NCBI GenBank assembly: GCA_002340355.1
Contig: DDLX01000028.1
Location: forward strand, 620,001-684,000
Origin: Cytophagales bacterium UBA2561
Lineage (GTDB): Bacteria; Bacteroidota; Bacteroidia; Cytophagales; Thermoflexibacteraceae
Direction: 5' to 3'
Length of the DNA stretch: 64,000 bases
This document shows, one piece after another, positions 1 to 7,466 of this stretch (position 1 is its first letter; each line of letters starts with the position of its first letter). A program made the translations under genes and the position numbers. The notes below the pieces were generated by a model. The model was given only the letters and a program-made list of their open reading frames with translations. It was not told where the DNA came from and did no database searches.

Positions 1-262
1 CGGTTTGATAAAACACACTATTCACTGTTTCATCTGTAAAAAAATTCTTTTCCAGCTTGATAATGAGCTGAATTTTTCGGTCAATGGTCGTCAGGGTAGA
101 AATAATTTCAGCAATGCGTTCCTTTTTGTCATTAAACCAAAGGTTCGTTGCGGTGATAAAAGCACCAATCATAAAAAAAGTGACAAAGGCAAAAATCAAT
201 TTTGCTTTGATAGTCCGAAATTCAAATTCCATTTCCTGAGACGATTTATCCTTATTCTCCAT
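1..262 (-). CDS. N-terminal part of a membrane protein, runs off left edge
   Basis: Reading the minus strand from an ATG at 262-260 gives 87 open codons to the window edge with no stop. The product starts with a short charged stretch (MENKDKSSQEMEFEFRTIKA). One clear transmembrane helix follows at about residues 21-40. A polar helical stretch after that contains KKERIAEIISTLTTIDRKIQ, which looks like the beginning of an extracytoplasmic sensor domain. That layout is usual for membrane histidine kinases, SpoIIE-type phosphatases or chemoreceptors, but the signalling domain itself lies outside the window, so the function is an inference. A plus-strand reading of the same bases is a shadow: it gives a Cys/Lys/Phe-rich product without domains. 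The promoter should lie in 263-614. Confidence 0.6.
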   Translation of the reverse strand, partial: MENKDKSSQEMEFEFRTIKAKLIFAFVTFFMIGAFITATNLWFNDKKERIAEIISTLTTIDRKIQLIIKLEKNFFTDETVNSVFYQT

Positions 263-614
263 CCTACAATTGACATACCGAAAATTGGAAAAAGGGGAAT
301 GAAAAGAACCGTTTTTACTTTAAATATTTGTTACTTTTTCAGTCAAAAATTCAAGACAATTTAATTGTCAAATACTGACCAAGTAACTTATTTTTATGCA
401 AAATTATCAGAATGAAATTCCCACATGGCGAATACTGGATTATCATTTTGTAAATCCTAGTCGACCAAAATTAACGTACAATTTATCTAATATTTTAATA
501 ATTGCATAAAAAATAGGATAAATAGAAAGGTGGATTGAATAGAATTGAATAGGACAAAGTTCTTACTGCCTGAATAAAGGAAAAGAATTAGATAAATCCT
601 AAGTAGTTTTTAAA
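263..614. other. Intergenic region, 352 bases, no gene
   Basis: This AT-rich stretch lies between the start of the left-edge gene and the 3' end of the Lrp-type gene, both on the minus strand. It should hold the promoter of the left-edge gene and the end of the upstream transcript. I see no convincing ORF, RNA gene or strong hairpin. Confidence 0.5.
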
Positions 615-1109
615 TTAATCTAATCCACGAATACGATCACCAAATGTATTACTAACATCGTGAAAAGCCCATTTGAGGACTTCAAAATAAACTGTAGTAT
701 CGGTATCATAAACTCCTTCAAGGCTATGAATTTTTTGGTGTAAAATATCTAATAATTCTGAGTTACTTCGGCACATTAAATTCATCTCCAAGTCATATCT
801 GCCCGAAGTAATCGCCAAAAAAGAGACCTCTTCAATCTCAAGTAATTTTTTGCAAACCGACTTGAGTTTATCCGCAGGTTTAACTTGTATATCTACTCGT
901 GCATAAGCATGGTATCCCGTTTGCGTAGGATCTGTCCAACCAATGATATGTAAGACTTTTTCTTGAACCATACGATTATAACGATTACGTATCGTATTGA
1001 CTGCCATGCCCATCTCTTCGGCAATATCCGTAAACGATTTTCGCCCATCTTTGCTCAAATGTGCTAAAATTTCTAAATCTTGTTTATCTAAAGTTGCCGA
1101 TTCCATCAT
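615..1109 (-). CDS. Lrp/AsnC family transcriptional regulator
   Basis: The 164-residue product has the two-domain Lrp/AsnC layout. An N-terminal helix-turn-helix lies at about residues 6-65 (LDKQDLEILAHLSKDGRKSF, then the recognition helix around MAVNTIRNRYNRM). A C-terminal RAM-type effector domain follows at about 70-145, with the usual small-molecule-sensing and oligomerising fold. Family members sense amino acids and control metabolic genes; the ligand here cannot be read from sequence. The gene stands alone, with uvrA upstream on the same strand and a gap of about 110 bases. On the minus strand upstream of the start there is a TACTTTTG box (1142-1149) matching the Bacteroidota -7 element. 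I do not see a good -33 element at the right distance. Confidence 0.9.
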   Translation of the reverse strand: MMESATLDKQDLEILAHLSKDGRKSFTDIAEEMGMAVNTIRNRYNRMVQEKVLHIIGWTDPTQTGYHAYARVDIQVKPADKLKSVCKKLLEIEEVSFLAITSGRYDLEMNLMCRSNSELLDILHQKIHSLEGVYDTDTTVYFEVLKWAFHDVSNTFGDRIRGLD

Positions 1110-1219
1110 TATTATAGGAGGGTATTAGTTTCTAGGAGATTCAAAAGTAAACTGAAAATTTTGCATTTCCTGTAAACATTCAAATTATTTTTCATTTATG
1201 AAGCACTAACTAAATCAGT

Positions 1220-4084
1220 TCAATCATGTAATTCCATTTTCAGAAAACGAGCTGTATGACTTTTAGAATACTGAGCTACTTTCTCGGGTGTTCCTTCAAC
1301 AATAATTTGTCCACCTGCTTCGCCACCTTCATATCCCAAATCAATAATGTGATCAGCTACTTTAATTACATCTAAATTATGTTCAATAACTAAAACAGTA
1401 TTCCCTTTATGAACTAATTTATTTAAAACATTCAATAAATGTTGGATATCTTGAAAATGTAAGCCTGTTGTCGGTTCATCTAAAATATAAAAAGTTTTCC
1501 CTGTATCCCTTTTCGATAATTCCGTAGCTAATTTAACTCGTTGGGCTTCCCCGCCTGATAAAGTAGTGGCGTGCTGTCCAAGTGTAATATAACCTAATCC
1601 AACATCATAAAGAGTTTGTACTTTTCGAAGAATTTTAGGATGGTTTTCAAAAAAGTCTAACGCATTTTCAACGGTCATATCCAATACGTCTGAAATGGAT
1701 TTTCCTTTATAACGCACTTCTAAAGTTTCTCTATTATACCGTTTGCCTTTACAGGTATTGCACTCAACTAAGACATCAGGTAAGAAGTCCATTTCGATAG
1801 TTTTTTTGCCACCTCCTTGGCAGTCTTCACATCGTCCACCCTTGACATTAAAGGAAAAACGACCTGGTTTATAACCTCGAATTTTAGCTTCGGGCAAATC
1901 ACTAAATAATTTACGAATATCGGTAAACATTCCTGTATAAGTCGCAGGATTTGAACGAGGGGTTCGACCAATTGGAGACTGATCTATTTCAATAACCTTA
2001 TCAATTTTATCTAATCCTGTAATTTCTTTATAGGGTAATGGATTAGCTTTAGAACGATAAAAATGCTTACTCAAAATGGGATATAATGTGCCATGAACCA
2101 AAGAAGATTTTCCACTTCCCGAAACTCCCGTTACACAAATCATTTTTCCGAGAGGTAATTTTAAAGTAACATTTTTAAGGTTATTTCCTGTCGTTCCGCT
2201 CAATACCATTTCTTCACCTGAACCTTCTCGGCGTTCTTTAGGAATTTCTATTTTCTGCTGATTATTAAGATATTGTGCTGTAGTTCCGTTTAGTTTTAAA
2301 AACTCTTCGGGCGTACCAAGTGCTGTAATTCGTCCACCATGAATACCCGCACCATGTCCAATATCAATAATAAAATCAGAAGCCAACATCATATCTTTAT
2401 CATGCTCGACAACAATAACTGAGTTTCCTAAATCTCGTAAATCTTGTAAGGCACGAATTAATTTTTCATTATCTCTTTGATGTAATCCTATACTTGGTTC
2501 ATCAAGAATATACAAAACACCAACCAATTGCGTTCCGATTTGAGTGGCTAAACGAATACGTTGAGATTCCCCGCCTGAGAGCGTTTTTACAGGACGATTT
2601 AATGTTAAGTATCCCAAACCTACATTTAACAAAAAACGCGTACGTTTACGGATTTCTTTTAAGATTTCTGTTGCTATTCGGAGTTGACGAGTAGTAAGTT
2701 TATCGTCCACATTATCAAAGAATTCAGCAAATTTACCAATACTCCAATTACTGATTTCTGAAATATTTTTTCCAGCTACTTTGAAGTGTAGGGCTTGTTG
2801 ATTCAGTCGTGCGCCCCTACAATCAGGACAAACCTCGACAGAAGTATAACTTTCGGCTTGTTTTTGCGTTTTTTCTGACCCAAAATCTTTACGTTTTTCG
2901 AGTAGTGGAATAATACCATCAAAGGTAGCATTCCAATATTGTCCCTCGTATTTTTTAGAAGGAATCAAAATTAAATCTTCTGCCCCAAACAAAATTTCTT
3001 GCATAGCTTTTTCAGGAATTTTTTCAACAGGAGTAGAAATTTTTAATTTGTACTTTTTCAAGATTGATTCAATACACTGGAAGGAATAAACATCCCGATA
3101 TTGTCCTATTGGAATAATTGCCCCCTGACTAATGCTAATGGTTTCATCGGGAATAATAGATTGTCGAGTAATTTTTTCGATTCTCCCCAAACCATTACAA
3201 GTTGGACAAGCTCCATATGGTGAATTGAAAGAAAATAAATTTGGAGCAGGTTCATCATAGGCAACTCCCGAAGTTGGACACATCAGAAATTTAGAAAAAG
3301 GTTTTAGTTCTCCAGATTCCATTAAGACGAAAATAATGCCTTTACCTTCTTTCAGGGCAGTTTTTACAGATTGTGAAATTCGATAACGATCTTTTTTCTG
3401 AATCTTAATACGGTCAATGACCACTTCAATATCATGGACTTTATAACGGTCAAGCTGCATTTTGGGGACTAAATCACGAACTTCGCCATCAATACGGGCT
3501 TTAGTGTACCCTTTCTTCCTAATCTGCACAAAAAGTTCCCGATAATGCCCTTTTCGTCCTTTTATTACAGGAGCAAGTAAAATTAATTTTTGATTCGAAA
3601 AATTTTTGAAGAGTACATTAATAATTTGGTCTTCCGATTGCCGAATCATTCTTTCGCCTGTCACGTAAGAATAGGCTTCACCCGTCCGAGCAAATAAAAG
3701 ACGTAAAAAATCATAAATTTCAGTTGTTGTACCAACAGTCGAACGAGGATTTCGAGAGGTAGTTTTTTGCTCAATAGAAATAACAGGACTCAATCCCTCA
3801 ATTTTATCGACATCAGGACGCTCCATATTGCCCAAAAACGAACGAGCATACGCCGAAAAACTTTCCATATACCGCCGTTGTCCTTCGGCATAAATGGTAT
3901 CAAAAGCTAAGGAAGACTTTCCACTTCCACTAATACCCGTGATAACCACCAGTTTATTTCTCGGAAAACTGACATCAATATTTTTGAGATTGTGTTCTCG
4001 TGCGCCATAAATTTCGATGCGTTCTTCGGAAGCTGTTTCAAGTGTAACTTCTGAAATGGGAGAGTTTTTGTCGATTTCTGACAT
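1220..4084 (-). CDS. uvrA: Excinuclease ABC subunit UvrA
   Basis: UvrA is the damage-recognition ATPase of nucleotide excision repair; as a dimer it loads UvrB on lesions. The 954-residue length is typical. The two ABC ATPase modules are complete. Walker A 1 is ITGISGSGKSSLAF near residue 50, and signature 1 is LSGGESQRIRLA near 500. Walker A 2 is TGVSGSGKSSLV near 655, and signature 2 is LSGGEAQRVKLA near 840. Zinc-binding cysteines are visible around CPTCNGLG (about 295) and CEDCQGGG...CNTCKG (about 750-780). No lesion was seen. A TAATTTTG box at 4133-4140 (minus strand) could be the -7 promoter element. The gene is monocistronic or loosely coupled to the downstream Lrp-type gene. Confidence 0.98.
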   Translation of the reverse strand: MSEIDKNSPISEVTLETASEERIEIYGAREHNLKNIDVSFPRNKLVVITGISGSGKSSLAFDTIYAEGQRRYMESFSAYARSFLGNMERPDVDKIEGLSPVISIEQKTTSRNPRSTVGTTTEIYDFLRLLFARTGEAYSYVTGERMIRQSEDQIINVLFKNFSNQKLILLAPVIKGRKGHYRELFVQIRKKGYTKARIDGEVRDLVPKMQLDRYKVHDIEVVIDRIKIQKKDRYRISQSVKTALKEGKGIIFVLMESGELKPFSKFLMCPTSGVAYDEPAPNLFSFNSPYGACPTCNGLGRIEKITRQSIIPDETISISQGAIIPIGQYRDVYSFQCIESILKKYKLKISTPVEKIPEKAMQEILFGAEDLILIPSKKYEGQYWNATFDGIIPLLEKRKDFGSEKTQKQAESYTSVEVCPDCRGARLNQQALHFKVAGKNISEISNWSIGKFAEFFDNVDDKLTTRQLRIATEILKEIRKRTRFLLNVGLGYLTLNRPVKTLSGGESQRIRLATQIGTQLVGVLYILDEPSIGLHQRDNEKLIRALQDLRDLGNSVIVVEHDKDMMLASDFIIDIGHGAGIHGGRITALGTPEEFLKLNGTTAQYLNNQQKIEIPKERREGSGEEMVLSGTTGNNLKNVTLKLPLGKMICVTGVSGSGKSSLVHGTLYPILSKHFYRSKANPLPYKEITGLDKIDKVIEIDQSPIGRTPRSNPATYTGMFTDIRKLFSDLPEAKIRGYKPGRFSFNVKGGRCEDCQGGGKKTIEMDFLPDVLVECNTCKGKRYNRETLEVRYKGKSISDVLDMTVENALDFFENHPKILRKVQTLYDVGLGYITLGQHATTLSGGEAQRVKLATELSKRDTGKTFYILDEPTTGLHFQDIQHLLNVLNKLVHKGNTVLVIEHNLDVIKVADHIIDLGYEGGEAGGQIIVEGTPEKVAQYSKSHTARFLKMELHD

Positions 4085-4227
4085 ACGTTTTTAACGTGAA
4101 TGAAGCGATAGATTTTCGGACTTAAGGAAGCACAAAATTAGGGATTTTGTAAGATTCTTACTCAAAATGCACGAACTCATTTAAAATTTTGATAAAGAAG
4201 CAAAACAGGTTTTTGTTTTCTATTCCA

Positions 4228-4611
4228 TCAGCTTGATAATTGCCTCTCTAATAATGCATTAATTTTCTTGAAGTTTTCGATTTCTAATTTTTCAAAACCA
4301 ACGACCATTTTCCAACCTGCGGATTGGGCTAATAAATCAAATAAAAAGGTAACTTCATATTGATTTTCAGTGATAAAAACACAATCAGCTTGCAAACAAC
4401 CCACAACTTGAAAAGGTATAATCGAATCCGTCTCTGTTTCAAATTTGGAAATCCCTGACAAAATGAAATTTACTGCAATTTCTCGGTCTTGAACCTCATC
4501 CCAAAATAAAAATTCGAAAGTAATTTTTTGCTCTTCAAAATCAAAATGAAATTGCCATAATCCTGTATCATTCAAATAATCAAATAGTTCTGTCATGTTT
4601 TTCATTTGCAA
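4228..4611 (-). CDS. Hypothetical protein with a borrowed coiled-coil tail
   Basis: I do not recognise this 127-residue acidic, mixed alpha/beta protein as a known family. It has no signal peptide or membrane segment. The start could be the first Met or the Met three codons later. The last ~20 residues (LEIENFKKINALLERQ) nearly match the tail encoded in frame behind the XRE regulator at 5248-5349 (LEREIENLKKINALLEQ). The match is also visible in DNA (about 4240-4285 against 5262-5305), so this gene shares its 3' end with that regulator by duplication or recombination. It lies 27 bases downstream of the toxin gene and on the same strand, so it may be a third gene of that toxin-antitoxin operon. 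Confidence 0.7.
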   Translation of the reverse strand: MQMKNMTELFDYLNDTGLWQFHFDFEEQKITFEFLFWDEVQDREIAVNFILSGISKFETETDSIIPFQVVGCLQADCVFITENQYEVTFLFDLLAQSAGWKMVVGFEKLEIENFKKINALLERQLSS

Positions 4612-4638
4612 TTTCCTTCAAGATGTGATTTAGGATTA

Positions 4639-5025
4639 TTACGATTCATTTCCTTCATCAGCTTCTTCTTTCGCTTCTAAAATGAGTTGTTCCAAACGTT
4701 CGTCTGAAATTGTATCATATTCTGATTTGTTGTAAATCGAAAGTAAATATACATGAGTTAGTGTTTCGGATATTTGCTTTAACGAAACATCAACTTCTAC
4801 CTCAACATGAGTGATAACTCGTACTCCACCACTTTTACCTTTTCCTTTGCTTTTGACTGCCAACCGAATTTTATAATTATCATCACCCAGAAAAATACCC
4901 AGTTGTGGATTTTCGGCAAGCATTTCTGCTAATTCAGCTAACTCCCGTTTGAGCGAAGGATATTTTTTCAGAAGTGGTTTTGCTTCTTTTCGAAAACTTC
5001 GGGTCGTATGAATTTTAACACGCAT
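4639..5025 (-). CDS. RelE/ParE-like type II toxin
   Basis: The 128-residue basic protein fits the RelE/ParE fold. It begins with a short strand (MRVKIHTTRSFRKEAKPLLK), then a helical hairpin. Next come the basic core strands (LGDDNYKIRLAVKSKGKGKS, GGVRVITHVEV) and a final strand (YLLSIYNKSEYDTI). Relatives usually cleave mRNA on the ribosome, but catalytic activity here is inferred only. The start codon lies inside the last 11 bases of the upstream antitoxin gene, the usual translational coupling of type II toxin-antitoxin pairs. An acidic C-terminal tail (EAKEEADEGNES) is longer than in minimal RelE proteins. Confidence 0.75.
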   Translation of the reverse strand: MRVKIHTTRSFRKEAKPLLKKYPSLKRELAELAEMLAENPQLGIFLGDDNYKIRLAVKSKGKGKSGGVRVITHVEVEVDVSLKQISETLTHVYLLSIYNKSEYDTISDERLEQLILEAKEEADEGNES

Positions 5026-5245
5026 CTAAAAACTCGGTTAAGGAAATGGATTCTTGTTTGCCTGCTTTGATTGCCTTGACTTCTTGAAAAGCTTCTTTCA
5101 GGTTTTGTTTTAATTGTTCATATTGTTTTTCGTAGCACACTAATCGCTGATAATCTTGCCAAAGCGTGATCCATTCCTCCATCGAAATAATAACGGCTTT
5201 TTGTTCGCCTTCTGCATTATGAATGTATTGTAAATTTGGAGTCAT
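5015..5245 (-). CDS. Antitoxin partner of the RelE-like toxin
   Basis: This small acidic protein of 76 residues starts with NLQYIHNAEGEQKAVIISME, the layout of Bacteroidota and cyanobacterial antitoxins related to Phd/YefM (a short strand, a turn, then an IxxEEW-like helix). Its helical C-terminus (EAFQEVKAIKAGKQESISL) would wrap the toxin. It overlaps the toxin start by 11 bases and sits upstream of it, the normal antitoxin-toxin order. The ATG is two bases beyond the TAA (5248-5250) that ends the old reading frame of the XRE regulator. It was therefore probably part of one transcript with that regulator. Confidence 0.7.
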   Translation of the reverse strand: MTPNLQYIHNAEGEQKAVIISMEEWITLWQDYQRLVCYEKQYEQLKQNLKEAFQEVKAIKAGKQESISLTEFLDAC

Positions 5246-5247
5246 TT

Positions 5248-5673
5248 TTATGCTTCTTTTTGTTCTAATAACGCATTGATTTTCTTGAGGTTTTCGATTT
5301 CTCGTTCTAATAAGGTGATTTTTTCTTTAAAAAATTCGTTCTCTTGCTTTTATAGTTCAGTTTCCTTATCTTTTTCTTTTAAGATATCTTCTTGTTCTTT
5401 ATCAGAGTATTGATAAAAATTTCCCATCACTAAGCCAACATGACAATTTTGATTATTACCATTAATCGACATCGTCTCGGGTAAAAATTCTTGAATTGGA
5501 ATTTGAAGCATTTTTGCAAAAAAAATGACCTGTTCTAAATCTACAGAAGTTTCATTACGCTCTAAGCGTGAATAAGTTGGAGTAGAAACACTTAATATTT
5601 CAGCCATTTCTACTTGAGTTAATTTTCGTTCTTGTCGGGCTGATAGTAGTCGATTGCCTACACGCATTTTCAT
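5248..5673 (-). pseudogene. XRE-family regulator truncated by an in-frame stop
   Basis: The first 107 codons (5350-5673) encode a Cro/CI helix-turn-helix protein. Its HTH lies at residues 3-62 (LLSARQERKLTQVEMAEILS, STPTYSRLERNETS), followed by a linker and a charged helix ending DKETEL. A TAA at 5350-5352 ends it, but the same frame stays open for 33 more codons to a TAA at 5248-5250. Those codons encode a clean coiled coil (EREIENLKKINALLEQ). The two XRE proteins at 44.8-45.5 kb end in a comparable coiled coil, so I infer that the intact gene was 141 codons and that the stop is a nonsense mutation. The shorter product may still bind DNA. Confidence 0.65.
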
Positions 5674-5969
5674 AATCTCAAAATTTGAAAGTTGATTTAC
5701 GGAATTTGATTTTAAATCCCTAAAGATATGCGGTTAATTTGAGAATTAATACTTTTTTCAATTGTATTCTTCAAATAGAACTGAGGTTTTTTAGAGTCAA
5801 GACAACGTAAAAACACGTCAAAATAGCGTAAAGAATTTACCCAATTTTTTGAGGTGATAAATCGTGTTAGACATAACTTTCAAGGAACTGGCTTTGTAGA
5901 GTAACATATCAAAAAAGTTACATTTTTATTACAAGCAAATTTAAAAATTCACTTTAAAAATTATCAGAG

Positions 5970-6575
5970 ATGAAAAACATCAAAAGAGACCTCATTATGA
6001 CATTGGTCGGAACTGTCTTGGGTGGTTTACTGCTCAACTTTGCTTGGGAATACATGAAACACCTTATTGAAGAACCTGACCCACAACTCGAACAAGTGGA
6101 CAGTCGAATTAAAGAACTCAACAATCAAATGAATCAACTTATCAGCGAAACGCAAAATGTCACAAAAGCCATCAAAGAAAAACCTGATGCTTCTTCTGAC
6201 TTGGCGTTGAAGTTAGCCGATAAGGTTTCCGAGATAAATGATGTGAGTGAGCAACTGAGCGAAAACTCCAAGAAGGCGGTCAGTTTGGCGAAAACTTTCA
6301 AAGACCGACAAGCACCACCTAAAGGTGTTACTGAAATTTGGATTCCTCTGAACTCCAGTCATTATTTTGGAACACACGGGAATATTTCTGTAACGGAAGA
6401 CAAAGATGATGGCGCATACATCTGGGGTAAAGTAAGTGGGAAGTCTTACCACTCAAGGAAAGTAGGTGTAGTTTTTTCCCATAAAAAAGAAGGGGAAGAA
6501 GCAGAAGTCACTTACCTAGGTAAGAAAGAGGGTAAATACGGATTTGCCATACGGTTGTCTAAATCTATAGAGTAG
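5970..6575 (+). CDS. Membrane-anchored coiled-coil protein, unknown function
   Basis: This 201-residue protein is unrecognised. One N-terminal membrane helix with a GxxxG-like core (LIMTLVGTVLGGLLLNFAW, residues 9-27) is followed by a helical coiled-coil region at about 35-110 (ELNNQMNQLISETQNVTKAI; LADKVSEINDVSEQLSENSK). A compact C-terminal beta-rich domain lies at about 120-200 (VTEIWIPLNSSHYFGTHGNI to YGFAIRLSKSIE). The topology suggests a protein anchored in the inner membrane with a terminal beta domain. It is divergent from the XRE gene across a 296-base gap and is followed by a perfect palindrome that can serve as terminator. Nothing nearby indicates a partner. Confidence 0.7.
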   Translation: MKNIKRDLIMTLVGTVLGGLLLNFAWEYMKHLIEEPDPQLEQVDSRIKELNNQMNQLISETQNVTKAIKEKPDASSDLALKLADKVSEINDVSEQLSENSKKAVSLAKTFKDRQAPPKGVTEIWIPLNSSHYFGTHGNISVTEDKDDGAYIWGKVSGKSYHSRKVGVVFSHKKEGEEAEVTYLGKKEGKYGFAIRLSKSIE

Positions 6576-6635
6576 GGGATAGAACAACTTATTTTTATTT
6601 AAAAACGAATTTAATTAATTGATTTTCAGATTTAA

Positions 6636-6665
6636 CCCTCCAAGCGTTTCGAAACGCTTGGAGGG
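6636..6665. terminator. Perfect 30-base palindrome followed by T-run
   Basis: Arms CCCTCCAAGCGTTTC and GAAACGCTTGGAGGG form a perfect hairpin followed by TTTTT on the plus strand. It separates the convergent coiled-coil gene and Uma2 fragment, so it can terminate transcription. It belongs with the other palindromes listed in this window; a diverged relative sits at 10012-10044. Confidence 0.75.
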
Positions 6666-6691
6666 TTTTTATTTGGGCTATTTTCTGAATT

Positions 6692-6991
6692 TTATCCCTT
6701 AAAAATATTCCGAAAGACTTCCACCATTTTCAGGCGAATCGAAAAAGTAGGCAAATTGATTTCGCTATTTTCTTGGTCATGAATTTGTTTTTGCCAAGAA
6801 TTATCGGCTTGTCGGGAATATTGCTCGGCATAAATCTCATGCTGAGAAATAATTAAATATTCTTGCAGGCTTTCAGTCGCTTGGTACTCGGCTAATTTTT
6901 CATTGTAATCTACTTTTTCAGTCGAAGGGGAGGTAACTTCTGCCACTAATTCGGGATTGGTGAGTTGTTCTTTGCCATTAAAATTTAACAC
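6692..6991 (-). pseudogene. Uma2-family nuclease, N-terminally truncated
   Basis: The 99 residues match the C-terminal half of Uma2-type (DUF820) proteins. Visible are the core strand LTNPELVAEVTSPSTEKVDY with its catalytic Glu, then KLAEYQATESLQEYLIISQ with the usual strand after the helix. Family members are about 190 residues long, with a PD-(D/E)XK-like nuclease fold. Here the first half is missing, including the region around the conserved early acidic residues. The sequence upstream of 6992 does not continue the family and soon becomes insertion-sequence debris. I infer truncation by rearrangement next to that insertion element. Confidence 0.7.
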
Positions 6992-7078
6992 TCTCAGTTG
7001 GCATTATTTCCTGTATTTTTCATCACTTGAAAACAGGCTGCTAGTAGCGTTAACTACCTGTTAAACAATACTTTGAAG

Positions 7079-7333
7079 CGCATGAACTTCGGAATTGGAA
7101 TACGAAGGACAAACATCTTTATAAATGGTCTTCTGCCCACCGATTTCAACAGATGTTGGTATCTTTATTAGACCAATATCGTACCCATTTAGACCTGTCT
7201 TCGGTACAAGTCGAAGGCTTACTCATTCGATATGAAGTATTAGCTCAAAACGGGTTCAGTATGAATATTTTAACTTGTATACTCTGATTTATTCTTAGAA
7301 TTGATAAAAAAGTTAGGCTCACTTAATAAACAA
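7079..7333 (+). mobile_element. Internally deleted IS transposase remnant (IS5-like)
   Basis: One frame reads ELRNWNTKDKHLYKWSSAH, then RTHLDLSSVQVEG, which resembles the N-terminal third of IS5/IS4-type DDE transposases. It then jumps directly to a C-terminal end (GLLIRYEVLAQNGFSMNIL) and hits a TGA. The catalytic middle is absent, so the junction at about 7213 is an internal deletion. From 7214 to 7333 the DNA is almost identical to 21894-22013. The family name is an inference from the LDLSSVQ motif. Confidence 0.55.
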
Positions 7334-7466
7334 CTTCCAGGCAATAACTCGAAATATTCGATTTAATTTACACTATTTTAATGCTCATAGAGATTCAAAT
7401 TCCATGAGTTTTTTAATTTTTTGCAAACTATTAATTATTCGAAAATAGCAATAAAAACTTAGTTAG

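Noticed and set aside
5..364. Plus-strand ORF of 119 codons at the left edge
   Set aside because: The minus strand of the same bases encodes a much more protein-like sequence with a membrane helix running off the edge; the plus reading is rich in Cys, Lys and Phe without domains.
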